From Mesorhizobium_G sp050247155 (GTDB taxonomy: Bacteria > Pseudomonadota > Alphaproteobacteria > Rhizobiales > Rhizobiaceae), in the NCBI GenBank assembly GCA_050247155.1, contig JBFWUS010000021.1:7431-71430 (forward strand): a stretch of 64,000 nucleotides of DNA, read 5' to 3'. Positions within the stretch are counted from its first letter, which is position 1; each line of letters begins with the position of its first letter. A model generated the notes under the pieces. It did not search any database, was not told where the DNA came from, and saw only the letters and a program-made list of their open reading frames with translations. The translations under genes and the position numbers were made by a program. Positions 6,698 through 16,499 of the stretch are shown one piece after another.

Positions 6698-7885
6698 ATG
6701 AACAGCCTCGATCTGCCTCTCAGCCCGAAGGACACGCGCGTCGTTGTCGCGATGTCGGGCGGCGTCGATTCGTCGGTCGTGGCCGGGCTGCTGCGCGACG
6801 AGGGCTATGACGTCGTCGGCGTGACGCTGCAGCTCTACGATCATGGCGCGGCGACGCACCGCGCCGGCTCCTGCTGCGCGGGCCAAGACATTGCCGATGC
6901 CCGGCGGGTGGCCGAGACGCTGGGCATTCCGCATTATGTGCTGAATTACGAGCAGCGCTTTCGCGAGGCGGTGATCAATCCCTTCGCCGAAAGCTATGTC
7001 GCCGGCGAGACGCCGATCCCGTGCGTTTCCTGCAATCAGACCGTGAAATTCGCCGATCTTTTGACCACCGCGCGCGAGTTGGGCGCGGATGCGCTGGCGA
7101 CCGGCCACTATATCCGCAGCCGCGCCAACGGCGCGCACCGCGCGCTTTACCGGCCGGTCGATGCCGATCGCGACCAGAGCTATTTCCTCTTCGCGACGAC
7201 GCAGGAGCAGATCGACTATCTGCGTTTTCCGCTGGGCGGCTTGTCGAAACCGGACGTGCGCGCGGCGGCCGAGCGCATGGGCCTCGTGGTCGCCAACAAG
7301 GCAGACAGCCAGGACATCTGCTTCGTGCCGCAGGGTAAGTATTCGGACATTATCGCCAAGCTGAAGCCGCTGGCCGCCTCGCCGGGCGAGATCGTGCATC
7401 TCGACGGACGCGTGCTCGGTCGGCACGACGGCATTTTGAAGTACACGATCGGTCAGCGGCGCGGCATCGGTGTTGCCGCCGCCGAGCCGCTTTATGTCGT
7501 GCATCTCGACGCCGACCGCGCCCGCGTCATCGTCGGGCCGCGCGAGGCGCTGGAGACGCACAAGGTGTTCCTGCGCGATATGAACTGGCTCGGCGACAAG
7601 CCGTTGGACGAGATCGGCCCGGAGGGCGTCGAGGTTTTCGCCAAGGTGCGCTCGACGCGCCCGCCTCGCCCGGCAACCCTGTTCTACGCCGACGGACAGA
7701 GCTGGGTGGAACTGGCGGTCGGCGAGGCCGGCGTCGCCCCCGGCCAGGCCTGCGTGCTCTACTCCGACGAGAGCAACGAGGCGCGCGTGTTCGGCGGCGG
7801 CTTCATCCAGCGCTCCGAGCGTGGAAAGCAGGCCGAAGCGATGTTGGCGAGGCTGGCGGAGCAGCCGATCAACAGCGCGGCTTGA
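6698..7885 (+). CDS. mnmA: tRNA-specific 2-thiouridylase MnmA
   Basis: A 395-residue cytoplasmic enzyme that thiolates uridine 34 of tRNA-Lys, -Glu and -Gln, using ATP and a persulfide sulfur donor. The ATP pyrophosphatase P-loop AMSGGVDSS is at 18-26. The catalytic cysteine pair is visible: C112 in CVSCNQTVKF and C208 in SQDICFVP, matching E. coli C102 and C199. The C-terminal part contains KYTIGQRRGIGVA and a beta-barrel domain ending near GGGFIQ. It has its own upstream gap and is followed by a convergent gene only 6 bp away, so it is probably monocistronic. Confidence 0.97.
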   Translation: MNSLDLPLSPKDTRVVVAMSGGVDSSVVAGLLRDEGYDVVGVTLQLYDHGAATHRAGSCCAGQDIADARRVAETLGIPHYVLNYEQRFREAVINPFAESYVAGETPIPCVSCNQTVKFADLLTTARELGADALATGHYIRSRANGAHRALYRPVDADRDQSYFLFATTQEQIDYLRFPLGGLSKPDVRAAAERMGLVVANKADSQDICFVPQGKYSDIIAKLKPLAASPGEIVHLDGRVLGRHDGILKYTIGQRRGIGVAAAEPLYVVHLDADRARVIVGPREALETHKVFLRDMNWLGDKPLDEIGPEGVEVFAKVRSTRPPRPATLFYADGQSWVELAVGEAGVAPGQACVLYSDESNEARVFGGGFIQRSERGKQAEAMLARLAEQPINSAA

Positions 7886-7891
7886 GCCATT

Positions 7892-8473
7892 CTATCCCGC
7901 AGCGAGAGCGTAGACGTTCAGCATCCGGCCGCCATCCAGCGCCTTCGATCTTACAAATTTCAGGGCATGGCGATGAGACACGCTATCGAACAGGCCCTTG
8001 CCCGGGCCAAGGACGAGTGGATGCACCAATAGTCGCAACTCGTCGACGAGACCGGCATTGATCATGCTGGCCACCAGGCCGGCGCCGCCGACCAGATGCA
8101 TCGCCCTCCCTGGCCCGGCCTTTGCTTGCCGAATCTCTTCAAGGTCGCGGACGAGTGCAGCCACTGACCAGTTTACGTTTTTCAAAGTCGTGGAAACGAC
8201 GAGATGCGGCGTCCGGTCGGCAAAGGCGGCGTAGGCTTTCTCGCCGTCCGTGGCCGGGCGGCCGGTGAACTCAAGCACGCCATCCGGATTGGACAGGATC
8301 GACGTCCAATATTGCTCGTATCCGGGATACATGCCGCCGCCAAGGATGCAGGTATCGATCTCGTCCATCACCCCGAAACCGTCATCCCAACCTTCGATCC
8401 AATCCAGTTCTCCATTCGGGCCTTCGATACGCCCGTCCAAAGAGGTTTGAAGGGCGGCGATGATCTTGCGCAT
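7892..8473 (-). CDS. RibD C-terminal/dihydrofolate-reductase-like protein
   Basis: A 193-residue protein of the dihydrofolate-reductase-like RibD C-terminal family (YyaP/YwjB type). The ATG at 8473 follows AAGGAG. Features include the N-terminal strand MRKIIAALQTSLDGRIEG, a GGGMYPGYEQYW segment in the nucleotide-binding region, MHLVGGAGLVASMINAGLVD, and the family's C-terminal ELRLLVHPLVLGPGKGLF. The family binds NADPH, but substrates of such stand-alone members are mostly unknown. A second, more divergent member lies at 61199-61747. No operon partner is apparent: it converges on mnmA, and the next gene upstream is 115 bp away. Confidence 0.85.
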   Translation of the reverse strand: MRKIIAALQTSLDGRIEGPNGELDWIEGWDDGFGVMDEIDTCILGGGMYPGYEQYWTSILSNPDGVLEFTGRPATDGEKAYAAFADRTPHLVVSTTLKNVNWSVAALVRDLEEIRQAKAGPGRAMHLVGGAGLVASMINAGLVDELRLLVHPLVLGPGKGLFDSVSHRHALKFVRSKALDGGRMLNVYALAAG

Positions 8474-8588
8474 GGCGGTTCTCCTTGCTTGCACGTCTGA
8501 AAGACGCACCGACAGGCAGGCAGCCGACAGGCTCGAGATCTTTATTTTCCATGTTGGTTAAATACGCCGAATCGAGATTGTCCCGCGG

Positions 8589-9281
8589 CTACGCTGCGGC
8601 GAACACTCGAACGGGCGCGACAACCTGGTAGCCCAGGCTGCGATAGAGCGGCTCGCCCTGGTCGCTGGAAATCAGCAGTGCCCGGCGATGCCCGGCGCGC
8701 GCCGCGTGCGCAGCGAGCGCCATCATGACCCGACGCGCCAAACCACGCCGACGAAAGGCCGGCGCTGTCGAGACCCGGTCTACGACGATATCGCCGTCAT
8801 CGGCCACGCCATAACGGGCGGTGGCGGCGGCCGAGCCTTCAACAGTTACGACGAACAGGAACGAACGGTCGTTCGGCTCGAACGGTGAAATTTCGCCGGA
8901 TGCATTGATAGTCGCGATCTGCGCCGGGTCGCGGACGAGAAACGCCTCGATCTCTTCGGACGACTGTTCCAAGGCCGCGATATCGGCCAGCATGAACAGC
9001 TCGTCCACCAGCACCTTCAAACCATTTTGGCCGGCCGGCATCAGCCGGCCGACATCACCGACGACCGTGAGCCATTCATCCGGCTTGAGTTTTGTCAGGA
9101 GTTCGTTCGAGACGGGCTCGCAAGCGAAATACTCGCCGGAGCGGCCAGGCGAATCATAAAGCGCCACGTGGAAACCGTAGTCACCGGCAGTGACTAACGC
9201 GCCTTTGCGGCAGGCGCCAAAACCTTCGATGAAGGAATACAGCAACGCCTTGCGGCCGGTTTCGGTCTGCCAGTCGTTCAT
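8589..9281 (-). CDS. GNAT-family N-acetyltransferase
   Basis: A 230-residue protein. The C-terminal ~100 residues form a GNAT domain: VSTAPAFRRRGLARRVMMAL (acetyl-CoA pyrophosphate loop, RRRGLA) and LYRSLGYQVV (motif B). The N-terminal half, including a WLTVVGDVGRLMP stretch, has no recognised catalytic motif and may bind the acceptor. The acceptor is unknown. It starts 18 bp downstream of the Gfo/Idh/MocA-family gene on the same strand, so the two are probably co-transcribed. Confidence 0.85.
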   Translation of the reverse strand: MNDWQTETGRKALLYSFIEGFGACRKGALVTAGDYGFHVALYDSPGRSGEYFACEPVSNELLTKLKPDEWLTVVGDVGRLMPAGQNGLKVLVDELFMLADIAALEQSSEEIEAFLVRDPAQIATINASGEISPFEPNDRSFLFVVTVEGSAAATARYGVADDGDIVVDRVSTAPAFRRRGLARRVMMALAAHAARAGHRRALLISSDQGEPLYRSLGYQVVAPVRVFAAA

Positions 9282-9299
9282 ACCCGGCTATCGCGCCGG

Positions 9300-10253
9300 T
9301 CAATCATGGCTGACGGTGCCGGCGGTTAGAATGTCGAGCACCATAATGCCCTCCTCACCGCTGGTGCGCGGGGTGGCGCGCGTTTTGATGCAGTCGAGGA
9401 AATGCTCAAGCTCACGAGTCAGCGGCATGCCCTGTCTTATTGTGACATATGACGGCTCGTTGGTGGTGAAAGCCCACTGGCCGCTGTCCTGCCACACCGC
9501 ATGACGGTAGACGGCGAGCTTGCGCTCCCACGGCTCGACGTCGTCGAACACCGCCATCGCCTTGGTGCCGACTACCGTCAGGCGACGCTCGCGATAGGGA
9601 TTGAGGCGCGAGGTGAACAGATGGCTGCGCAGGCCGCTCGGGAAACGCATATGGACGTGGGCGAAATCGCTCAGATGGTCCAGCAGCGCCGCGCCCTCGC
9701 CATGGATCTCCGATGGCGGCTGGCCGGTGATAGCGAGGATCATCGACAGATCGTGCGGGGCGAGATCCCACAGCGCATCGTTTTCCGTATGGAATTTGCC
9801 GAGGCCGAGCCGGTGCGAATGGATGTAGCGCACGTCGCCCAGTTCGCCGGTATCGATCAGTTCTTTCAGCTTTTCGAAGGCCGGGTGAAAACGCAGCACA
9901 TGGCCGACCATATAGACGCGATTGTTTGCCTTGGCGGCGGCGACGGCGCGCTTGGCGTCAGGCACGGTCAGTGCGATCGGCTTCTCGACCAGCACGTCCT
10001 TGCCGGCTTCCACCGCCTTGATGGCTGTTTCGGCGTGAAACTGCGGCGGAAGCGCCATGACGACAGCATCGATATCGGCCCGGCCGAACAATTCGTCAGG
10101 ATCGATCGCCTCGACATCCTGGTCGCTGGCGAAACCTTCGGCGCGCGCGCGGTTGGCGTCGGAGACGGCGTGCAAGGCGCCAAGCGCCTTCAGGGTGCGG
10201 ATATGATTGGACCCCCAATACCCGCAGCCTAGGACTGCAACACGCGGCTTCAT
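9300..10253 (-). CDS. Gfo/Idh/MocA-family NAD(P)-dependent oxidoreductase
   Basis: A 317-residue enzyme. The N-terminal Rossmann fold starts with VAVLGCGYWGSNHIRTLK (GxGxxG-type nucleotide loop) and includes VLVEKPIALT (~residues 90-100), whose EKP motif holds the family's catalytic Lys. The C-terminal alpha/beta domain contains HRLGLGKFHTENDALWDLAPHDLSM, with the conserved Asp and His of sugar dehydrogenases. The family oxidises or reduces sugars, inositols and related nucleotide sugars. The substrate is not predictable. The adjoining acetyltransferase gene hints at sugar-amine or envelope polysaccharide metabolism, by analogy only. Confidence 0.88.
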   Translation of the reverse strand: MKPRVAVLGCGYWGSNHIRTLKALGALHAVSDANRARAEGFASDQDVEAIDPDELFGRADIDAVVMALPPQFHAETAIKAVEAGKDVLVEKPIALTVPDAKRAVAAAKANNRVYMVGHVLRFHPAFEKLKELIDTGELGDVRYIHSHRLGLGKFHTENDALWDLAPHDLSMILAITGQPPSEIHGEGAALLDHLSDFAHVHMRFPSGLRSHLFTSRLNPYRERRLTVVGTKAMAVFDDVEPWERKLAVYRHAVWQDSGQWAFTTNEPSYVTIRQGMPLTRELEHFLDCIKTRATPRTSGEEGIMVLDILTAGTVSHD

Positions 10254-10402
10254 ATAATCCTTGCTCGAAACTCCCGCGCGGAGACATAGCGGCGAGACGG
10301 GACGAACTCAACCCCGCCCCACCTCAAGCGCCCCTGTCCGTCAATCAATTGAGATGTCGTGACGACAAGCAATAGAGAGCGGCAGGCAGGCGGCCGCAGC
10401 GG

Positions 10403-10786
10403 TTAGCCGACTTTGGGGGCCGCAAGGGCATTACCCGGAACATACAGCGCAATCGGCCTGATCTCGTAGACAGCTGTCGGATTGGCGCGGCGAAGGCCAC
10501 GCGCGATCTCAACCACCTCATCCCGGCTGGCGCAATCCACGACATAGAGCCCAAGCAAGGCTTCCTTCGTTTCGGCAAAAGGTCCGTCGATCACATCGCC
10601 CGCGCCGGGACCGCGCAGCGTGAAGGCCGCGGCGGTGAAATCCAGCCGTGCCGCTGGCCCCATCTTGCCCTGATCGACGAGGCCGTTGTGATAGCTCAAC
10701 AGTTCGGTCATCAGCGCGGCATCTTCTTCCGGGCTCATCGAGGTGATGGCGTTTTCTTCATGATAGGCCAGGATGGAGTAGAGCAA
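10403..10786 (-). CDS. YCII/DGPF-domain protein
   Basis: A 127-residue protein with the YCII-related ferredoxin-like fold: YSILAYHEE at the N-terminus, the diagnostic DGPFAETKEALLGLYVVDC, and a C-terminal YEIRPIALYV. TTG at 10786 is the likely start, with AGAGG upstream, because the family normally begins just before the first strand. The longer frame that extends to 11173 runs into a palindromic repeat and is not credible as coding. Members often sit beside ECF sigma factors, but none is here. Function unknown. Confidence 0.8.
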   Translation of the reverse strand: MLYSILAYHEENAITSMSPEEDAALMTELLSYHNGLVDQGKMGPAARLDFTAAAFTLRGPGAGDVIDGPFAETKEALLGLYVVDCASRDEVVEIARGLRRANPTAVYEIRPIALYVPGNALAAPKVG

Positions 10787-10920
10787 GAGGCACCTCTTCG
10801 GCGTTCGCGGTGCGCGAGTATTGTCGAGATGGCGGCCAGACGCTAGCCAAGCTTGCACATCGGTTTTGACATTTTGATCGGCCAAACCGGCTTGATCCGT
10901 CGCGCGATTGCCGCCAACAG

Positions 10921-11194
10921 TTAGAGCAATATCTGACCTGATTGAACCATTCTGCCGGCGATGGTTTGGGACAAGATCAAGGACTTCCTCGAAGGTCGGA
11001 CTGGTTGTCCGGCCGAGAGGAAGTCCGACGGAATTGGCCCAAACCAGCCCGGCCCTTTGGGTTTGCCGTGTGGCGGACGCCCACGTCGTCAGGCCGCTCG
11101 GCCGGGCAACCAGCCCGACCTTCGCGTCCTTCCTGGTGGATCGCCTCGCCAAACGGCAAACAGAATGATTCAATCAGGACAGATATTGCTCTAA
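10921..11194. mobile_element. MITE-like palindromic element, 274 bp
   Basis: Terminal inverted repeats of 34 bp (10921-10954 and 11161-11194) begin TTAGAGCAATATCTG and match with only two differences. A second inverted pair of 27 bp lies inside (10991-11017 and 11097-11123, two differences), and the centre can fold further (CCCAAA / TTTGGG). No transposase is encoded. It fills most of the 429-bp gap between the YCII gene and acuI, and ends 21 bp before the acuI ATG. The structure fits a non-autonomous miniature transposable element or a rhizobial intergenic mosaic repeat. No clear target-site duplication was identified. Confidence 0.75.
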
Positions 11195-11215
11195 GGACGA
11201 ACCGGAGGATTTCCC

Positions 11216-12211
11216 ATGACCAACAGTTTTACCGCCCTGATGATCGAGGACGAGGGTGGGAAACCCAAGGCCGGCTTCAAGACCATTACCCAAGCCGATC
11301 TGCCCGACCATGACGTGCTGGTGGAGATTTCGCACTCGACGCTCAACTACAAGGACGGGCTGGCCGTATCTGGCAAGGGGCGAATCGCCCGGCGCATGCC
11401 GATGGTGGCCGGCATCGACCTCGCCGGCACCGTGGTCGAGGACCGGTCAGGCAAGTGGAAGGCCGAGGACAAGGTGGTGCTCAACGGCTTCGGGCTGTCC
11501 GAAACCGAATGGGGCGCCTATACCCGCTTCCAACGCGTCAAGCCGGAATGGCTGATCAAGCTGCCGGAGGCTTTTTCGCCCCAGCAGGCGATGGCGATCG
11601 GTACGGCCGGGTATACGGCGGCGCTCTGCGTCATGGCCCTGGAAGCTTGGGGCACGATCAAGACCGACAAGCGTGAGGTGCTCGTAACCGGTGCAGCTGG
11701 CGGCGTCGGCTCGACGGCGATCATCTTGCTTGCGCAGCGCGGCTACAAGGTGACGGCGGCGACAGGCCGGCCGGAGACGCATGACTATCTGTCGGCCCTC
11801 GGCGCGACGGGTTTCGTCGGCAGGGCGGAACTGGCTGAAAAGGGCGCTCCGTTGCAAAAGGAGCGCTGGGCCGGCGCGGTGGATTCCGTCGGCTCGACCA
11901 CATTGGCAAACGCGATTGCGCAGACCGTCTATGGCGGCGCGGTCGCGGCCTGCGGCCTCGCAGGCGGAGCTGATCTGCCGGGCACCGTGCTGCCACACAT
12001 TCTGCGCGGCGTCGCCCTGCTTGGCGTCGATTCGGTGATGGCCCCAATGGCCAAGCGCGAGGCTGCTTGGAAGCTGCTTGCGGAAAGTCTAAATGCCGAT
12101 CAGCTCGCGAAAATGACCCGAGTCGAGCCAATGTCGAAGCTGCCGGACCTTGCGCAGGAAATTCTGGCCGGCCAGGTGCGCGGGCGCGTGGTGATCGAGA
12201 TCGGCAAATAG
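11216..12211 (+). CDS. acuI: AcuI-type acryloyl-CoA reductase (MDR family, YhdH-like)
   Basis: A 331-residue zinc-independent medium-chain reductase of the YhdH/AcuI group, which reduces acryloyl-CoA to propionyl-CoA with NADPH. Visible features: GroES-like N-terminal half with SHSTLNYKDGLAVSGKG (family signature around residues 38-54), VAGIDLAGTV, and a Rossmann domain with VTGAAGGVGSTAIILLAQRG (~160-180). The ATG follows GGAGG. It lies 21 bp beyond the MITE-like element, which may therefore carry or disturb its promoter. A stem-loop terminator follows. Exact substrate is inferred from the family; quinone reductase-like activity is an alternative. Confidence 0.82.
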   Translation: MTNSFTALMIEDEGGKPKAGFKTITQADLPDHDVLVEISHSTLNYKDGLAVSGKGRIARRMPMVAGIDLAGTVVEDRSGKWKAEDKVVLNGFGLSETEWGAYTRFQRVKPEWLIKLPEAFSPQQAMAIGTAGYTAALCVMALEAWGTIKTDKREVLVTGAAGGVGSTAIILLAQRGYKVTAATGRPETHDYLSALGATGFVGRAELAEKGAPLQKERWAGAVDSVGSTTLANAIAQTVYGGAVAACGLAGGADLPGTVLPHILRGVALLGVDSVMAPMAKREAAWKLLAESLNADQLAKMTRVEPMSKLPDLAQEILAGQVRGRVVIEIGK

Positions 12212-12239
12212 CCGTTTGAGAACGCTCTACAAAGCAAAT

Positions 12240-12272
12240 GCCCGGCGTTTCATGCGCCGGGCGTCTTTGTTT
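12240..12272. terminator. Terminator between acuI and modA
   Basis: GCCCGGCG / CGCCGGGC (arms 12240-12247 and 12255-12262) enclose a 7-nt loop and are followed on the plus strand by GTCTTTGTTT. It sits between the convergent stops of acuI (12211) and modA (12286) and probably serves acuI. Confidence 0.75.
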
Positions 12273-12285
12273 CAGCAAGTGGCCG

Positions 12286-13071
12286 TCAGTTCGAGACCAC
12301 CGGCGCCAGGAACGTAAAACCTTCCTTCTCGAACAGCTCTTTTGCCTTCTCAGTCTGCAGGCATTTCTCGAAGTCCGCCGCGTCCTGGTTCTTTGTCGCC
12401 GCCGTCAGCCCGACCGGGTAGATGATCGGCGGGTGTGAATCCTCGGGGAAGGTGCCGACGATCTTGACGCCTTCGTCAGCCGCGGCATCTGTCTGATAGA
12501 CGATGCCGGCAGCCGCTTCGCCAGTGGAAACCAGTTTCAGCGCCGCCCGAACATTCTCAGCCTGGGCGACCTTGCCGGACACACCTTCCCAAACACCAAG
12601 CTTTTCCAAAGCCGCCTTGCCATATTTGCCGGCCGGTACGGAGTCGACATTGGCCATGGCCAGCTTGCCATCGCCAACGAGAGCGGCCAGATCGAAATTC
12701 GGCGCGATGGTCGCCTCCGCCTTCGAATCCTTCGGCGCGACCAGGACGATGCGGTTGCCGAGCAGCTTCACCTCGGTGTCCGGCTGGGTGAGCTTCTTGT
12801 CGGACAGATACTTCATCCAGTCGAGATCGGCCGAGATGAAGACGTCAGCCGGCGCGCCTTCCTCGATCTGCTTGGCGAGCGCCGAACTGGCGGCATATGA
12901 GATCGTCGCCTTGGCGCCGACATCCGCTTCGCAAGCGGCATTCACATTGTCGAGGGCGTTCTTGAGGCTCGCGGCGGCGAACACCGTCAAAGCATCCTGT
13001 GCCGCCGCCGAACCGACCGACAGCCCGGCAAATGCCGCCATCGTCACCAGAAATGCTGTGCGTTTGATCAT
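12286..13071 (-). CDS. modA: Molybdate ABC transporter periplasmic binding protein ModA
   Basis: A 261-residue periplasmic protein that binds molybdate or tungstate for the ModBC transporter. The ATG at 13071 (GGAGGAGC upstream) opens a Sec signal peptide ending near SAAAQ-DA. The mature start ALTVFAAASLKNALD is the ModA hallmark. Other conserved parts are YAASSALAKQIEEGAPADVFISAD and GEAAAGIVYQTDA. modB and modC are not adjacent: neighbours are acuI and a diguanylate cyclase. It is therefore an orphan binding protein in this window. A ModE-box-like palindrome upstream (13110-13133) suggests molybdate-responsive control. Confidence 0.93.
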   Translation of the reverse strand: MIKRTAFLVTMAAFAGLSVGSAAAQDALTVFAAASLKNALDNVNAACEADVGAKATISYAASSALAKQIEEGAPADVFISADLDWMKYLSDKKLTQPDTEVKLLGNRIVLVAPKDSKAEATIAPNFDLAALVGDGKLAMANVDSVPAGKYGKAALEKLGVWEGVSGKVAQAENVRAALKLVSTGEAAAGIVYQTDAAADEGVKIVGTFPEDSHPPIIYPVGLTAATKNQDAADFEKCLQTEKAKELFEKEGFTFLAPVVSN

Positions 13072-13109
13072 GAAACCCGCTCCTCCACTACGCCCAAATG
13101 CGCGATGAT

Positions 13110-13133
13110 CGATATGTTTAAATGAACATAACA
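13110..13133 (-). promoter_or_regulatory. ModE-box-like operator upstream of modA
   Basis: The plus strand contains CGATATGT and ACATAAC separated by 8 bp, centred on an inverted repeat TATGTT-N6-AACATA (13113-13130). As I remember it, the E. coli modA operator has the same half-sites and spacing. It ends 39 bp upstream of the modA ATG, a position suited to repression. No modE gene is in the window. Confidence 0.55.
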
Positions 13134-13280
13134 GAGCATTTTTCGGTTCGAAAGGGGCCGCTTGTCCGGGCCGGCAAATTTCTGAAATTTCAAATAATTC
13201 ACCTAAAAATGCCATTCGCGAGTGAGGTGCGGCAATTCAGCGAGCAGAAGCTGATAGCTGTAGGAATATAGCGGGATTGG

Positions 13281-14600
13281 TCAGCTCGCGCGCTTGGCTT
13301 CCGCTTCGACCATTTCGTGCCGCTCACCGATGACGCGATTGCGGCCGCCCGCCTTCGCTTGATAGAGGCGACGATCCGCCTGGGCATAAAGATTTGTCAG
13401 TGTGTCGGTATCGGCCGACAGCGTGCCGACGCCGACGCTCACCGTCAGACCAATGCGCTCGCCGTCGGGGGAGGCGACCACCGCTTGACGAATGGTCTCC
13501 CCGAGCAGCCAGGCCAGCGTGTGATGCAGCGGGCATAGGACCGCGAACTCCTCGCCGCCTAGCCGAAACACCTGCTGGTCCACGCCCGCTGCCTTTTCGG
13601 TCAGCAAGGACGCGATTTCGCGGATGACGCGATCGCCTTCGCCGTGGCCATGGCGGTCATTGATCGCCTTGAAGTGATCGATGTCGATGATCAGCAGGCT
13701 GAGAGGTTTGCCGCCAGCCTTACCGGTGCTGACCGCGCCGGCGGCCAGCGTTTCGAAGCGGCCACGGTGCAGCAGACCTGTCAGGCCGTCGCGGCCGGAC
13801 ACCTCGACCAGCGCCTCATATTTCTCGCGATAGGTGAGCAGATCGAAGACATCTGAAATGCCGCGCGGCGTGCTGGAGCGTGGGCGCTCAACCCATTTCA
13901 GATAGGCAACCATGGCCAAGCTGTAGACGAAGGCCGCGACCATCTTTGCCGCCCAGCCGCCAAACAGCACCGACCACGGCGCGTCGGTGAGATAACGCAG
14001 GACCAGATAGAAGCCGATCTGGTCGAAGGTGAGCACGGCGCAAGCGCTTAACGCGATACGCGGGAACATGGCGCGCCCGAGCCATTTACCGAACTTTTCG
14101 TAAGCCAGGATGATGGCGATGGCGTCGATGTAGAGCAGCGTTGTACCCCACACCATCAACCAGCCCATCTCCTGCACAAAGCCGATGTCCGGGGCACGGT
14201 TATTCGACAGGGTGGCGACTTGGTGGAAGCCGAGAATGCCGACGAGACCGAGGACGAGAAAGTTGCCGATCAGAAGGCCGTAGATCGGCTGGCGAACGGT
14301 GGTTGCATCCTCCTTGATATAGAGGAGCAAGAGCATGATCAGCTTGCCGGAAAAGAGAACCGTCGATCCCGGCGACAAAATGCCAAACGGCAGTTCCACA
14401 TAGAAGCTGCTGGCGAGATAGGTTTCGATGAAATGCATCACGCCGAGCGCCGACATGAACAGGCCGACACCAAAACGTTTGCGAACACGCAACAAGCTTG
14501 CCATCACGCCGAAATAAAGCGCGGCCTCCGCCAGGAGCAGCAAAGAATTCAGATAGGGTGTCGACAGGGCAAGGCTCACGCGCATCGATCCCGAGCGCAT
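13281..14600 (-). CDS. Membrane-bound diguanylate cyclase (GGDEF)
   Basis: A 439-residue inner-membrane protein. Residues ~10-245 hold six to seven membrane helices. Residues ~270-430 are a GGDEF domain: DGLTGLLHRGRFE, LIIDIDHFKAINDRHGH and the active-site loop RLGGEEF (GGEEF at 348-352), so it should make c-di-GMP from two GTP. The usual inhibitory RxxD five residues before the loop is absent (GVDQ), so product inhibition at that site is unlikely. The membrane region may sense a ligand. Two in-frame ATGs (14600 and 14585) are possible starts. It lies upstream of modA on the same strand, but 210 bp apart. Confidence 0.9.
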   Translation of the reverse strand: MRSGSMRVSLALSTPYLNSLLLLAEAALYFGVMASLLRVRKRFGVGLFMSALGVMHFIETYLASSFYVELPFGILSPGSTVLFSGKLIMLLLLYIKEDATTVRQPIYGLLIGNFLVLGLVGILGFHQVATLSNNRAPDIGFVQEMGWLMVWGTTLLYIDAIAIILAYEKFGKWLGRAMFPRIALSACAVLTFDQIGFYLVLRYLTDAPWSVLFGGWAAKMVAAFVYSLAMVAYLKWVERPRSSTPRGISDVFDLLTYREKYEALVEVSGRDGLTGLLHRGRFETLAAGAVSTGKAGGKPLSLLIIDIDHFKAINDRHGHGEGDRVIREIASLLTEKAAGVDQQVFRLGGEEFAVLCPLHHTLAWLLGETIRQAVVASPDGERIGLTVSVGVGTLSADTDTLTNLYAQADRRLYQAKAGGRNRVIGERHEMVEAEAKRAS

Positions 14601-14677
14601 GAGAGATGCAAGCTTGCGCTGAGGAATACACGCTTAGCGCGAAAGCGTTAACCCAAAGTGGAAATGGGGCCCAGCGG

Positions 14678-15504
<827 letters not shown>

Positions 15505-15508
<4 letters not shown>

Positions 15509-16389
15509 AGGGGTGCCTCCACGGGCGGATTGTTCACCGCGGCCATGGCGTCCGGCGCGCGGTCGTCTACGAAGAGTTCGGAAATGGTGGGCAGACGATC
15601 GCCGGTGGCGTTGTCCGGCAAAGCAGCCAGCAGCGCCTTGGTGTAGTTGTTCTTGGGGCTTTCGAAGAGGGAGAGCACGTCGGCCTCCTCCATCTTGCGG
15701 CCCTTGTATTGCACAATCACGCGGTCCGCTGTTTCGGCGACGACGCCCATATTGTGGGTGATCATGATCAGGCCCATGCCATGCTCTTGCTGGAGTTTTA
15801 CCAGGAGGTCGAGGATCTGCTTCTGGATCGTGACATCGAGCGCGGTGGTCGGCTCGTCGGCAATTAGCAGCTTCGGATTGCAGGCAATGGCGATGGCGAT
15901 CATCACGCGCTGGCACTGGCCGCCCGACATCTGGTGAGGAAAATGGCCAAGCCGGTCGGCCGGGTCCGGAATGCCGACGGCTTTGAAGAGTTCGATGGCG
16001 CGGGCGCGGCGCGCCTTCTTGTCGAGACCCATATGGACACGCAGAACTTCCTCGATCTGGAAGCCGACGGTGAAGCACGGATTGAGGCTGGCGATGGGCT
16101 CCTGAAAGATCATGGCAATGTCCTTGCCAACGATCTTGCGGCGATCGGCGATGGAAAGGCCGAGAAGATCGCGGCCCTGGAAGGTCATCTTGTCGGCCGT
16201 GACCTTTGCCGTCCAGGGCAGCAGGCCCATGGTCGCCAGCATTGACACCGACTTGCCGGAACCGGACTCGCCGACGATCGCAAGAACCTCACGCTCGTGC
16301 ACTTTCAGCGACACACCGTCCACGGCCCGGAACGGACCGGAGGCCGTCTGGAATTCGACGACGAGATTTTCGATTTCAAGAAGAGCCAT
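15505..16389 (-). CDS. dppD: Dipeptide/oligopeptide ABC transporter ATPase, DppD type
   Basis: A 294-residue ATPase subunit. Motifs: Walker A GESGSGKSVS (~39-48), Q-loop MIFQEPIASLNPCF, signature MSGGQCQRVMIAIA, Walker B LLIADEPTTALDVT, switch His in MITHNMGVVAETAD. The C-terminal YTKALLAALP region is the peptide-importer extension. It heads a two-gene unit with dppF and is divergent from a small secreted protein gene 110 bp away, so it must have its own promoter instead of reading through from dppBC. The peptide or opine substrate is unknown. Confidence 0.92.
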
Positions 16390-16499
16390 TTTTGCTCCTA
16401 CGCCATCTGCAATGCCGGCCGCCGGATAGGGCCGAATCTCGATTGAATGCGACTGCGGTAGCCCGTACTATCCGCGTGGATACAACGAGGATTGCCGCC

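Noticed and set aside
10787..11173. N-terminal extension of the YCII gene
   Set aside because: It translates the palindromic element and mirrors itself on both strands; the TTG at 10786 gives the normal family start.
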